64,000 bases of DNA. It comes from Maribacter huludaoensis (GTDB taxonomy: Bacteria; Bacteroidota; Bacteroidia; Flavobacteriales; Flavobacteriaceae). The position numbers were made by a program, and so were the translations under genes. The DNA lies in assembly GCF_029350945.1 (NCBI RefSeq), contig NZ_JARKMS010000001.1, positions 958,313 to 1,022,312 on the forward strand, written 5' to 3'. Position 1 is the first letter of the stretch; the number at the start of each line of letters is the position of its first letter. Shown here piece after piece: positions 26,548 through 35,267 of this stretch. The notes beneath the pieces are model-generated. The model was not told the origin of the DNA. It made no database searches and was given only the letters and a program-made list of their open reading frames with translations.

Positions 26548-27678
26548 ATGTCAACTTCAACAGTAGCAGAAAACAAACACAAAGAGGCACAAGATTTTAT
26601 GCCTATTAACGGTACCGATTATTTAGAGCTTTATGTAAGTAACTCTAAACAGGCGGCACATTATTATAAAACCGCTTTCGGTTTTAAATCTTTAGCTTAT
26701 AAAGGTCTTGAAACCGGTAGTAGGGATTTTGAATCCTATGTGGTAGAGCAAGATAAAATTAGATTGGTTTTGACATCACCGTTAAAGAGTGGTACAGATG
26801 TGGGTAGGCACATAGACAAGCATGGTGACGGAGTTAAGGTAACGGCATTGTGGGTAGATGATGCTACCTATGCATATAACGAGGCTATGAAAAGAGGAGC
26901 TAAAAGCTATATGGAGCCAAAAACCGAACAAGACGAGCATGGTAAGGTGGTAAGTTCTGGTATTTATTCTTATGGTGAAGTAGTACATATTTTTGTAGAG
27001 CGTAAAAACTATAACGGTACATTTTTACCGGGCTACCAAAAATGGGAAAGCGATTATCAGCCAACCTCTACTGGGTTAAAGTTTGTAGATCACATGGTAG
27101 GTAACGTGAACGAGGGCAGAATGAATTATTGGGTAGATTTCTACGCCAATGTAATGGGCTTTAAGCAAATAATGTCTTTTGATGATAAGGATATTTCTAC
27201 CGATTATACAGCGCTCATGAGTAAAGTAATGAGTAATGGTAACGGTCGTATTAAATTCCCGATCAACGAGCCTGCTCCAGGAATGAAAAAATCTCAGGTA
27301 GATGAATATTTGGAGTTTTATGAAGGTGAAGGTGTACAACATATTGCCGTAGCAACCGATGATATTGTAAAAACGGTATCTGATTTAAAAAGTAGAGGTG
27401 TGGAGTTCTTGACCATACCAACAACATACTATGATGTATTGACAGAGCGAGTTGGTGAAATTGATGAGGATATAGAATCATTGAGAAAACTAGGTATTTT
27501 GGTGGATCGTGATGATGAAGGGTATCTGTTGCAAATTTTTACCAAAACGGTACAGGCAAGACCAACCATGTTCTTTGAAATTATTCAGCGTAAAGGAGCA
27601 ACTTCTTTTGGAAAAGGAAATTTTAAAGCTTTGTTTGAAGCTATTGAGCGTGAGCAAGAATTAAGAGGAACGCTATAA
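26548..27678 (+). CDS. hpd: 4-hydroxyphenylpyruvate dioxygenase
   Basis: 376 residues, non-haem Fe(II) enzyme converting 4-hydroxyphenylpyruvate to homogentisate. The Fe ligands are visible as H182 (FVDHMVGN), H265 (GVQHIAVAT) and E344 (FFEIIQRKG). Both vicinal-oxygen-chelate halves are present, and the C-terminal GNFKALFEAIEREQ helix that closes the active site is intact. Length is normal. It follows the aminotransferase by 62 bp, with a candidate operator in the gap, and precedes hmgA by 75 bp. Confidence 0.97.
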   Translation: MSTSTVAENKHKEAQDFMPINGTDYLELYVSNSKQAAHYYKTAFGFKSLAYKGLETGSRDFESYVVEQDKIRLVLTSPLKSGTDVGRHIDKHGDGVKVTALWVDDATYAYNEAMKRGAKSYMEPKTEQDEHGKVVSSGIYSYGEVVHIFVERKNYNGTFLPGYQKWESDYQPTSTGLKFVDHMVGNVNEGRMNYWVDFYANVMGFKQIMSFDDKDISTDYTALMSKVMSNGNGRIKFPINEPAPGMKKSQVDEYLEFYEGEGVQHIAVATDDIVKTVSDLKSRGVEFLTIPTTYYDVLTERVGEIDEDIESLRKLGILVDRDDEGYLLQIFTKTVQARPTMFFEIIQRKGATSFGKGNFKALFEAIEREQELRGTL

Positions 27679-27753
27679 GTTCAACAGATTTCTTGACAAG
27701 CCAAGAATAGTTTAATTTTAATAAAATAGTAGTAACTAACAAAACGAACGTAT

Positions 27754-28908
27754 ATGCCTATCTATCATAAGCAAGGTGCGTTGCCGCCTAAAAGGCACAC
27801 GCAGTTTAGAAAACCCAATGGGGAATTGTATTCAGAACAATTGTTCGGTACCATTGGTTTTGACGGTATGTCCTCTTTATTATATCATCATAATAGACCT
27901 ACCATGGTCAAAGAGATTGTAAAGAGTACAGATGTGTCTCCTAAGATTGCTTTGGAGAAGAATATACGTTCGTTAAAGTTGGTTAGTTTTAATGCATCTG
28001 CAAAAGACGATTTTTTAGAAGCTCGTGAGCCACTTTTGGTCAATAGTGATATCATCATTGGGGTAGCGGCACCACGAAAGTCGTTACGCGAATATTTTTA
28101 TAAGAATACAGATGCCGATGAAATGTTGTTCATACATAAAGGCTCTGGTACCTTAAGGACTATTTTTGGACAAATTCCTTTTGAATATGGTGATTATCTA
28201 ATCATTCCCAGAGGAACCATTTATCAAATAGATTTTGATAGTGAAGACAATCGCATATTATATGCCGAATCATATTCACCGATCTATACGCCAAAAAGGT
28301 ATCGCAATTGGTTTGGGCAGTTATTGGAGCATTCTCCGTTCTGTGAGCGCGATTATAAATTGCCACAAAACCTTGAAACATTTACCGATACCAATGAACA
28401 TTTGATAAAGGTAAAGAAGCAAGGGGTCATGCATGAGATGGTATATGTAGGGCATCCTTTTGATGTTGTGGGTTGGGATGGATATAACTTCCCATACGGA
28501 TTCTCCATTCATAATTTTGAACCTATTACGGGCAGGATTCATCAGCCGCCACCAGTGCATCAAACTTTTGAAACAAATGCCTTTGTAATTTGTTCATTTG
28601 TGCCAAGACTGTACGATTATCATCCGCAGTCCATTCCGGCACCATATAACCATTCCAATATAGATTCAGATGAAATGCTGTATTATGTTGATGGTGATTT
28701 CATGAGCAGAAACGGTGTACAACCGGGTAATATTTCTTTGCATCCCGCAGGTATACCACACGGTCCGCATCCAGGTGCTGCAGAACGTAGCATAGGTCAA
28801 AAAGGGTCTGAAGAATTAGCGGTTATGATAGACACCTTTAAGCCGTTGATGGTTACTGAGAATGCCATGAAATTAGATGATGGCGATTATTATCAATCTT
28901 GGTTATAA
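27754..28908 (+). CDS. hmgA: Homogentisate 1,2-dioxygenase
   Basis: 384 residues of the HmgA cupin family, opening the homogentisate ring to maleylacetoacetate. The N-terminus PIYHKQGALPPKRHTQFRKP is typical of the Bacteroidota enzymes. The iron site is seen in NHSNIDSDEMLYY (His and Glu ligands) and GIPHGPHPG (His ligand). The stop lies 17 bp before the probable fahA start, so the two are tightly linked. Confidence 0.95.
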   Translation: MPIYHKQGALPPKRHTQFRKPNGELYSEQLFGTIGFDGMSSLLYHHNRPTMVKEIVKSTDVSPKIALEKNIRSLKLVSFNASAKDDFLEAREPLLVNSDIIIGVAAPRKSLREYFYKNTDADEMLFIHKGSGTLRTIFGQIPFEYGDYLIIPRGTIYQIDFDSEDNRILYAESYSPIYTPKRYRNWFGQLLEHSPFCERDYKLPQNLETFTDTNEHLIKVKKQGVMHEMVYVGHPFDVVGWDGYNFPYGFSIHNFEPITGRIHQPPPVHQTFETNAFVICSFVPRLYDYHPQSIPAPYNHSNIDSDEMLYYVDGDFMSRNGVQPGNISLHPAGIPHGPHPGAAERSIGQKGSEELAVMIDTFKPLMVTENAMKLDDGDYYQSWL

Positions 28909-28925
28909 CAGAAATAAGAAAACAC

Positions 28926-30161
28926 TTGACAACACTAAAAACATGGGTCAACGTACCCCATAATTCAGATTTTTCCATTTACAATCTTCCTTTTGGCAAT
29001 TTTTCGGTGAACGATGATCAGCCAAGAGCAGGTATCGCTATTGGAACGCAAATTATTGATTTGGTTGTGGTATCAGAGTTAGGGTTGATAGAGGTCAATG
29101 CCAACTATTTTAATCAATCAACTTTAAACGAGTTTATCGCTCTAGGAAAGAAGATTACCAATAAAGTCCGTTTAGATATACAGCAGTTGCTAGTGATTGA
29201 AAATTCGCCATTAAAAAATCATCCTGAAGCATTTGTGCAACAGAAAGACGCTACGATGCATTTACCGGTGCAAGTAGGCGATTATACGGATTTTTATTCG
29301 AGTATTGAGCACGCTACCAATGTAGGTAAAATGTTTCGTGATCCAGAAAATGCGCTATTGCCCAATTGGAGGCATATTCCGGTAGGCTACCATGGTCGCG
29401 CTTCTTCCATTGTGGTAAGCGGTACCAATATTCATAGACCTATGGGTCAAGTGAAAACCAATGAAATGGAAACGCCGGTTTTTCAAGCATCGGGGCGTTT
29501 AGATTTTGAATTGGAAATGGGTTTCATAGTAGGTAAAACTACACAATTAGGAAATCGAATTACAGTTGAAAATGCTTCCGAACATATTTTTGGATTGGTG
29601 TTGTTCAATGACTGGTCCGCTAGGGATATTCAAAAATGGGAATATGTACCTTTAGGTCCGTTTTTGGGCAAAAGTTTTGCATCATCCATGTCGCCTTGGA
29701 TTGTTACGTTAGAGGCACTGGAGCCATTTAAGGTTCAAGGTCCTAAGCAAGATCCAGCTGTACTTTCGTATTTACAATATGATGGAGCCAAAAATTATGA
29801 CATACAATTAGAAGTAGGCTTGTCTTCCAAATCTTCGGAAGAAACAATAATCAGTTGCTCAAATTTTAAGTATATGTATTGGAATATGATGCAGCAATTG
29901 GCGCACCATACCGTAAACGGATGTAATGTAAATGTAGGCGATGTAATGGCATCGGGTACCATATCGGGCAAAGATGAAAGTTCCTATGGGTCATTGCTAG
30001 AGATTTCGTGGGGAGGTAAAAAACCTTTCGAATTAAAAGACGGAAGCAAACGCACCTTTATTGAAGATAATGACACCATAACCTTGAAAGGATTCGCGGA
30101 GAAAGAAGGCGTAAGGGTTGGTTTTGGTGAAGTAACGGGTACTATTTTACCCAGTAAGTAA
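28926..30161 (+). CDS. fahA: Fumarylacetoacetase
   Basis: Hydrolyses fumarylacetoacetate to fumarate and acetoacetate, the last step of tyrosine breakdown. 411 residues if translation starts at TTG 28926 (MTTLKTWVNVPHNSDF), which aligns with the usual family N-terminus W-V-x-V-P-x-N-S-D-F. There is no ATG near this point; another TTG at 28899 would overlap hmgA. Catalytic-domain motifs are DFYSSIEHATNVGKMFR, GYHGRASSIVVSGT, GRLDFELEMGF and FNDWSARDIQKWEYVPLGPF, which carry the metal and substrate ligands. The flavin-reductase-like gene follows after 8 bp. Confidence 0.93.
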   Translation: MTTLKTWVNVPHNSDFSIYNLPFGNFSVNDDQPRAGIAIGTQIIDLVVVSELGLIEVNANYFNQSTLNEFIALGKKITNKVRLDIQQLLVIENSPLKNHPEAFVQQKDATMHLPVQVGDYTDFYSSIEHATNVGKMFRDPENALLPNWRHIPVGYHGRASSIVVSGTNIHRPMGQVKTNEMETPVFQASGRLDFELEMGFIVGKTTQLGNRITVENASEHIFGLVLFNDWSARDIQKWEYVPLGPFLGKSFASSMSPWIVTLEALEPFKVQGPKQDPAVLSYLQYDGAKNYDIQLEVGLSSKSSEETIISCSNFKYMYWNMMQQLAHHTVNGCNVNVGDVMASGTISGKDESSYGSLLEISWGGKKPFELKDGSKRTFIEDNDTITLKGFAEKEGVRVGFGEVTGTILPSK

Positions 30162-30169
30162 TTTAGAAT

Positions 30170-31075
30170 ATGAGCACAATGTCACAACACGAAGAAATAA
30201 ATACAATAGACCCGGCAAGTATATCTCAACAAGAGTTGCATGGGTATTTATTATCTGCTGTAGCGCCAAGACCTATTTGTTTTGCCAGCACAATTGATAA
30301 GGACGGCAATGTAAATTTGAGTCCGTTCAGTTATTTCAACCTATTCAGTGTTAACCCTCCGATGATGGTTTTTTCCCCTTCGAGAAGAGGTCGTGATAAT
30401 ACCACCAAGCACACCTTGGAGAATGTATTGGAAGTAAAGGAAACGGTAATCAATATTGTGAATTATGACATGGTAGAGCAAATGTCTTTGTCAAGTACGG
30501 AATACGGTGACGGGGTAAATGAATTTGTAAAATCAGGATTAACCCAAGTACCAAGTGATAAGGTAAAGCCACCAAGAGTAGGGGAGGCTCCCGTAGCTTT
30601 TGAGTGTGTGGTGGATCAGGTAATAGCATTGGGTGATGGTCCAGGGGCAGGAAATCTAGTGTTGGCAAAAGTAGTTCAGATACACGTAAAGAAAGCATTT
30701 CTAGATGCCGAAGGAAAATTAGATACTCCTAAGTTAGATTTAGTAGCCCGTATGGGAGGCAATTGGTATTGCAGAGCTAATGGCGATGCCTTGTTTGAAA
30801 TACCAAAACCTATACGAACCAAAGGTATTGGGGTAGATATGTTGCCAGAAGCTGTGCGTAACAGTACGGTACTGACAGGGAATAATTTGGGCAGATTAGG
30901 CAATCTAGAAGAGTTACCTACTAAAGAAGCAATTGCTGCTATTGCTGAACATGCTGAGGTGAAATCTATACTAAACGGTAATGAAGATGCTGTAGCATTG
31001 CACAAACTGGCACAACAGTGGTTGGCAGAAGGAAAAACAGAAGATGCTTTAGCCTTGTTGCATTTGGGGGTTTAG
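30170..31075 (+). CDS. Flavin reductase-like FMN-binding split-barrel protein
   Basis: 301 residues. Residues 25-200 are a flavin reductase-like (DIM6/NTAB) split barrel (APRPICFASTIDKDGNVNLS, PFSYFNLFSVNPPMM, then TVINIVN). The last 80 residues form a helical extension of unknown role. It is the last gene of the tyrosine operon, 8 bp after fahA. Its function in the pathway is not established; no maleylacetoacetate isomerase is encoded in the operon. Its stop codon directly abuts that of the convergent CDF gene. Confidence 0.82.
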   Translation: MSTMSQHEEINTIDPASISQQELHGYLLSAVAPRPICFASTIDKDGNVNLSPFSYFNLFSVNPPMMVFSPSRRGRDNTTKHTLENVLEVKETVINIVNYDMVEQMSLSSTEYGDGVNEFVKSGLTQVPSDKVKPPRVGEAPVAFECVVDQVIALGDGPGAGNLVLAKVVQIHVKKAFLDAEGKLDTPKLDLVARMGGNWYCRANGDALFEIPKPIRTKGIGVDMLPEAVRNSTVLTGNNLGRLGNLEELPTKEAIAAIAEHAEVKSILNGNEDAVALHKLAQQWLAEGKTEDALALLHLGV

Positions 31076-31948
31076 TTACAAATCATCAGGTTCAATATGT
31101 ATTAATATGTGACCTAGGTTCGGAATTTCATGATGTAGATGGTCTTTTAGTAAATGTGCAATATCATGCCCTTTTGTAACCGATATAGTGCCATCTACCA
31201 TGGCATGGAGGTCAATATGAAATTTCATTCCGGCTTTTCGTATAAAACATTTTTCTGTACCGGTAACCCCGGGTACTTCCAGTGATTTTTTACGTATTTC
31301 TTCCAATAGTTCGTCATACCGTTGCTCGTCCATTATTTCGCCTAACGCAGGTCGTAAGATTAGGTAGCTATTGTAAAGAATAAAACCCGAAGCAATTAGG
31401 GCGGCCCAATCATCGGCCGTTTCGTAACCCTTTCCAAAAATTAGGGCAATTGAAATGCCTATAAAAGCCATGATCGATGTTATGGCATCACTTCTATGGT
31501 GCCAAGCGTCCGCTTTTAGCGAAGTACTATTGGTTTCCTTACTTTTTTTAATGACGATTCGGTATGAGATTTCTTTCCAAAGAATGATAACGCCAAGAAC
31601 TATTAATGTCCATGATTTTGGGGTTTTGTGTGGAGTTTGTATGTTGTCAATGCTTTCATAGGCAATAACGGTTGCAGATATCACTAGAAAAGCAACAATT
31701 AAAAAAGTAATAATGGGTTCTATTTTACCATGACCGTAAGGGTGATTTTCATCTGCTGGTCTTTCTGCATACTTAAATCCTAATAACACCAAAATAGAGG
31801 AGAAGATGTCAGTGGTAGATTCAATGGCATCTGCAATAAGAGCGTAAGAATTACCAAAGAATCCCGCTAAACCTTTGGTAAGAGCCAAGAGAATGTTACC
31901 TACAATGCTAAAGTATGTTGTTTTAATGGCAGTCTGTTCAATACTCAT
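31076..31948 (-). CDS. Cation diffusion facilitator (CDF) metal transporter
   Basis: 290 residues, six transmembrane helices in the first 205 residues and a cytoplasmic ferredoxin-like domain at the C-terminus (VTGTEKCFIRKAGMKFHIDL). The transport site in helix 5 is the usual HxxxD (WHHRSDAIT). In helix 2 the motif reads E43-x3-D47 (ADAIESTTD), where zinc exporters have HxxxD or DxxxD, so selectivity may differ. Proton-coupled efflux of Zn, Fe or Mn is the family role. Monocistronic; it converges head-on with the tyrosine operon with no spacer. Confidence 0.9.
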   Translation of the reverse strand: MSIEQTAIKTTYFSIVGNILLALTKGLAGFFGNSYALIADAIESTTDIFSSILVLLGFKYAERPADENHPYGHGKIEPIITFLIVAFLVISATVIAYESIDNIQTPHKTPKSWTLIVLGVIILWKEISYRIVIKKSKETNSTSLKADAWHHRSDAITSIMAFIGISIALIFGKGYETADDWAALIASGFILYNSYLILRPALGEIMDEQRYDELLEEIRKKSLEVPGVTGTEKCFIRKAGMKFHIDLHAMVDGTISVTKGHDIAHLLKDHLHHEIPNLGHILIHIEPDDL

Positions 31949-32007
31949 AGGACAAAGGTAGCAGACTTGGAAATGAAAGGATATTATTTAAAGTTAATTA
32001 TCTAAAA

Positions 32008-34446
32008 TCAAATTTTATTTGTCGTTATATGTGATTGAAAATCCATTGGTTTATCGTTCCAGTAAGAATCGGTTAGTTGTTTTTTATAGTCCTGTTTTAG
32101 TTCGGTTAGTGGTCTTTTAATAGTTTTTACAGCATTAGTTTCAATGTCATTGGATACAAGGTTGTTTTTGTAAAATATGGAATATAAATATTCATGTTTG
32201 GGTGAAAATACCTTTGTATTTGTAGATACATCTAAAAGATTGAAAAAGTATTTACCATGTACATTTTTATAGGTTTGTACAATGCTATGATTTTGTTTTA
32301 CTAGATTTTTCGTTTTTTTGGTTTCGTATTCGGCACGTTCTATGTCGTGTTTATATTTTAATACGGCAAAAGTTTCTGAACTTATATAAATACTGCCAGA
32401 AGAAGCAATGGGTGCCGGATAGCCATAACCCGTAGAATACGAACCTGGAGAGTTGTTGCTGAAATTTATTTTATAGACTTTTTGCCCTTCATAATTTAAA
32501 ACTGCGTCCTTTTGTAAATCATAAGATCCAGAGCGATATAGAACATTGGTTTTACTTAAAATAATGTCTCTATTTAAAACTACCCATAAACTACCAATAC
32601 CGTTAAGGGTGTTCTTTTTGTCATAGATGTCGGTATTGGTTCTTAGATGATGAATTTCTGCATAGATATTATTTTCAGGTCTTACGGATCCATTAATACC
32701 CTTTTTATTATAAGTTTCAATTACAGCTTCTTCTCCTTTATTTACAGAATCTTTAGTACTATATGTAATTACTTTGTAATTAAAACTTTGATTATAGGGA
32801 GTTTGCACGTAATTCATTTCAATATTTTCCCGAGCTTTTTTAATGATTTCTTCAGCGCTTAATTCTACTCTTGCAGCCGAAACAACAACCTCATTTAAAA
32901 CAATATCATCTTTAGATTTTTTAAGTCTTATGTTATTTTCTGATTTAATTGAGCTTATATGAACCGAATCGCTTTCATACCCTATCGCAGAGAAGACTAA
33001 GTATTCTTTTGAACTTACTTTACGGGGAATGTTAAACTGTCCTTTTGAATTTGAAACCGTACTTGAATTCAAATTAGAATAATAAACGTCTGCATAATTA
33101 ATAGGTGTAGAAGTATCATTGTCAAAGATAAAACCAGTTATGTTGTCTGTTTTATTGTAGTTTGTTATCTCAGTCGTTTTATCGCTGTAATCAATATACT
33201 TAGGTGGGTACATATTTTCGATATAATAGATACCGTCAAAAATGTTCTCCCAATTGGCAGATAACGGAAGGTAGCCTAAAGCGGATGAATAAAATTGATG
33301 TGGAATATCATCTAGAACATATAGGTCTGACTTAAAACTCTTTTTTTTAAAATCGGATTCAATACTATTAAATGGCGGTTGTAAAATTGGAATAATCTGC
33401 TGTACGGAAAAATCATAATATAAACCTTCATAAGAGGTAAAAGCTAAGCTAAACAACTTTGAGCCGTACTTTTCTTTAAGAATTTGACCCATTGGTAAGG
33501 CATATTTCAATTCTTTTATTTGTGCAATTTCTTCTTCAGCGCTAGTATGGCTATCGCCTTGAACACTGTCTATGATTGCAATTTGTTTTTTAATAAAACT
33601 TTCGGTTTCTAAGGTGTACTCGAATTGGTTCAATTTATTCGCAAAGTGATAGCTTGCGCCCCAGCCCATTATTTTTTCATTAGGAAAGGTTTCTTTTATG
33701 AAAATAAGATTTTCTGCCATTTGCTTATCCCTAGGGTTCTGAATGGCAATTTTTTCTTTTTGAAGACTCTTTAATCCAAAATCCAAATCAGAAAATACAC
33801 TTTTAAATGTTTGGACGATTACTTTTGTTTTAATATCATTTTTAGGGATTTGGTCTAATTTTTCAATGACAGCATTGATACGGTTATATAGCTCGGTGGA
33901 ATCCTTTTTATTAAAAGCATACTTTTCAAAATCTCTAGCAACCATGGTTTTTTCAATCTCGATATAAGTTTCATTTGAAACTTCAATCCTGTTTTTGGAA
34001 CATAAAGTTTTAAAGTCATCAAGGAAGTACTCTTCAAAGAGATTTGATTCTTGAGAATCGAACCCAAGAATTTTCAATTCAGGATGCGTTTCCAAATAGT
34101 TTAATAATTCTTGGAAAACTTTGGTAGTAGTATATAGCCAACCGACACTTTGATTAAAAATTTTTATGTTTTCCTGCTTGTTTTGGTATAGTTCGTTTGC
34201 CTTAAAATTGTCATACATACCACTTTCAAAAACCAACAAATTGTAACCATAGTTTTCATGTAACTCTTTTACCATTTCAAATTTTTTATCAAAAACGGCA
34301 CCATCTCCATGAGACTGTTCACCAAGTAATATGATTTCAAGTTCGTCAGGTGATATATCCTTGAAAATAGAATCTTGACTAAAAAGAGTACTGGTAGATA
34401 TGATACTTAGAATAAGAATTGAAATTGATATGGATATGCTTTTCAT
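32008..34446 (-). CDS. Exported erythromycin-esterase-like domain fused to a CarboxypepD_reg-type C-terminus
   Basis: 812 residues with a signal peptide (about 1-24, ending TLFSQ). Residues 30-400 resemble erythromycin-esterase (Ere) family proteins: LLGEQSHGDGAVFDKK supplies the conserved Glu and His (E43, H46), and MGWGASYHFANKL a second conserved His. A carboxypeptidase-regulatory-like beta domain follows at about 430-515 (ITGFIFDNDTSTPINYADVY, then LVFSAIGYESDSVHI). The final 300 residues are beta-rich and resemble the region that follows such domains in some Bacteroidota outer-membrane-associated proteins. Macrolide resistance should not be inferred: Ere homologues are diverse. No operon partner; the next upstream gene is 27 bp away in the same direction. 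Confidence 0.65.
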   Translation of the reverse strand: MKSISISISILILSIISTSTLFSQDSIFKDISPDELEIILLGEQSHGDGAVFDKKFEMVKELHENYGYNLLVFESGMYDNFKANELYQNKQENIKIFNQSVGWLYTTTKVFQELLNYLETHPELKILGFDSQESNLFEEYFLDDFKTLCSKNRIEVSNETYIEIEKTMVARDFEKYAFNKKDSTELYNRINAVIEKLDQIPKNDIKTKVIVQTFKSVFSDLDFGLKSLQKEKIAIQNPRDKQMAENLIFIKETFPNEKIMGWGASYHFANKLNQFEYTLETESFIKKQIAIIDSVQGDSHTSAEEEIAQIKELKYALPMGQILKEKYGSKLFSLAFTSYEGLYYDFSVQQIIPILQPPFNSIESDFKKKSFKSDLYVLDDIPHQFYSSALGYLPLSANWENIFDGIYYIENMYPPKYIDYSDKTTEITNYNKTDNITGFIFDNDTSTPINYADVYYSNLNSSTVSNSKGQFNIPRKVSSKEYLVFSAIGYESDSVHISSIKSENNIRLKKSKDDIVLNEVVVSAARVELSAEEIIKKARENIEMNYVQTPYNQSFNYKVITYSTKDSVNKGEEAVIETYNKKGINGSVRPENNIYAEIHHLRTNTDIYDKKNTLNGIGSLWVVLNRDIILSKTNVLYRSGSYDLQKDAVLNYEGQKVYKINFSNNSPGSYSTGYGYPAPIASSGSIYISSETFAVLKYKHDIERAEYETKKTKNLVKQNHSIVQTYKNVHGKYFFNLLDVSTNTKVFSPKHEYLYSIFYKNNLVSNDIETNAVKTIKRPLTELKQDYKKQLTDSYWNDKPMDFQSHITTNKI

Positions 34447-34473
34447 TGGATAATTTTCTAGAACTAAATAATC

Positions 34474-35016
34474 TTACTTCGCTTTCTCATATGCCTCCTT
34501 CAACCAATCGGTCAGTTCCTCATCAACCTGATCAGCATCTGTAAGTTGTACAAGGTGCGTACACATACTGCCAAAAGGTCCAGAAGATTCAAGTCGGTCT
34601 GTAGTTGGCTTGTCTTTTATTTTTAATCCTAAATCTATTCTAGTTTTGGTAGCAGGTTTTATCAATGCAAATTGCTTTTTACGAATGATACTTACAGTGG
34701 TTTTCTTTGGGGTTATGGTAATATCATCTCCAAAAGGCTTTATTACAAGTAGCAGCTTTTCATAAATAGGGAGTAGGCTTTCTATCCCTTTATATTGCTG
34801 ATCTACCAAATCCGTTGGAGCATGGTTTTCTTCTTTTGAAAGGGTAACAATAGTATTTGCAAAACCGTGGGTTACACCATGTTCTTTCTTTAAATAATTG
34901 ACACCTTCAGAATGTTTAGCAAATGACTTTTCTTTAAGAATGGTCTTCCATTCATTCAATGATTTTCCTGTCTTTTCAGGCATGTTGTCGATCATGGTTT
35001 GCAGTGCCTTTTCCAT
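34474..35016 (-). CDS. DUF4287/DUF5655 domain protein
   Basis: 180 residues. Residues 1-65 match DUF4287 (TGKSLNEWKTILKEKSFAKH, then YLKKEHGVTHGFANTIV), and residues 70-180 match the DUF5655 domain (KPFGDDITITPKKTTVSIIR, then LGLKIK). Cytosolic, of unknown function; sometimes seen in stress or DNA-related contexts, but nothing here indicates a role. It is 27 bp upstream of the Ere-like gene on the same strand. Confidence 0.8.
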   Translation of the reverse strand: MEKALQTMIDNMPEKTGKSLNEWKTILKEKSFAKHSEGVNYLKKEHGVTHGFANTIVTLSKEENHAPTDLVDQQYKGIESLLPIYEKLLLVIKPFGDDITITPKKTTVSIIRKKQFALIKPATKTRIDLGLKIKDKPTTDRLESSGPFGSMCTHLVQLTDADQVDEELTDWLKEAYEKAK

Positions 35017-35267
35017 AAGTAGAGCGTTTTATGTATGTTTCAATTTACAAAAAAATAGTAACCCCTTGGGTTGCGTTATTCAGCACCATCTTTTTTTTAA
35101 TGTTATTCTATCCAAAAAAGATCAACAAACACCCCCTAACATTAGCAATCTATCAATAAATAGCGTTCCAACTCCAATTTGAATAAAAATTTTGTGATTC
35201 ACGCCTACTTATATTCATTTGCTGATTATAGTGCTTATATTAGGTAGTACCGAAATCCCACAACCGT

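Noticed and set aside
32008-34446. Macrolide resistance gene
   Set aside because: The Ere-like domain is one part of a larger exported fusion protein; Ere homologues with other substrates are common, so resistance cannot be claimed.
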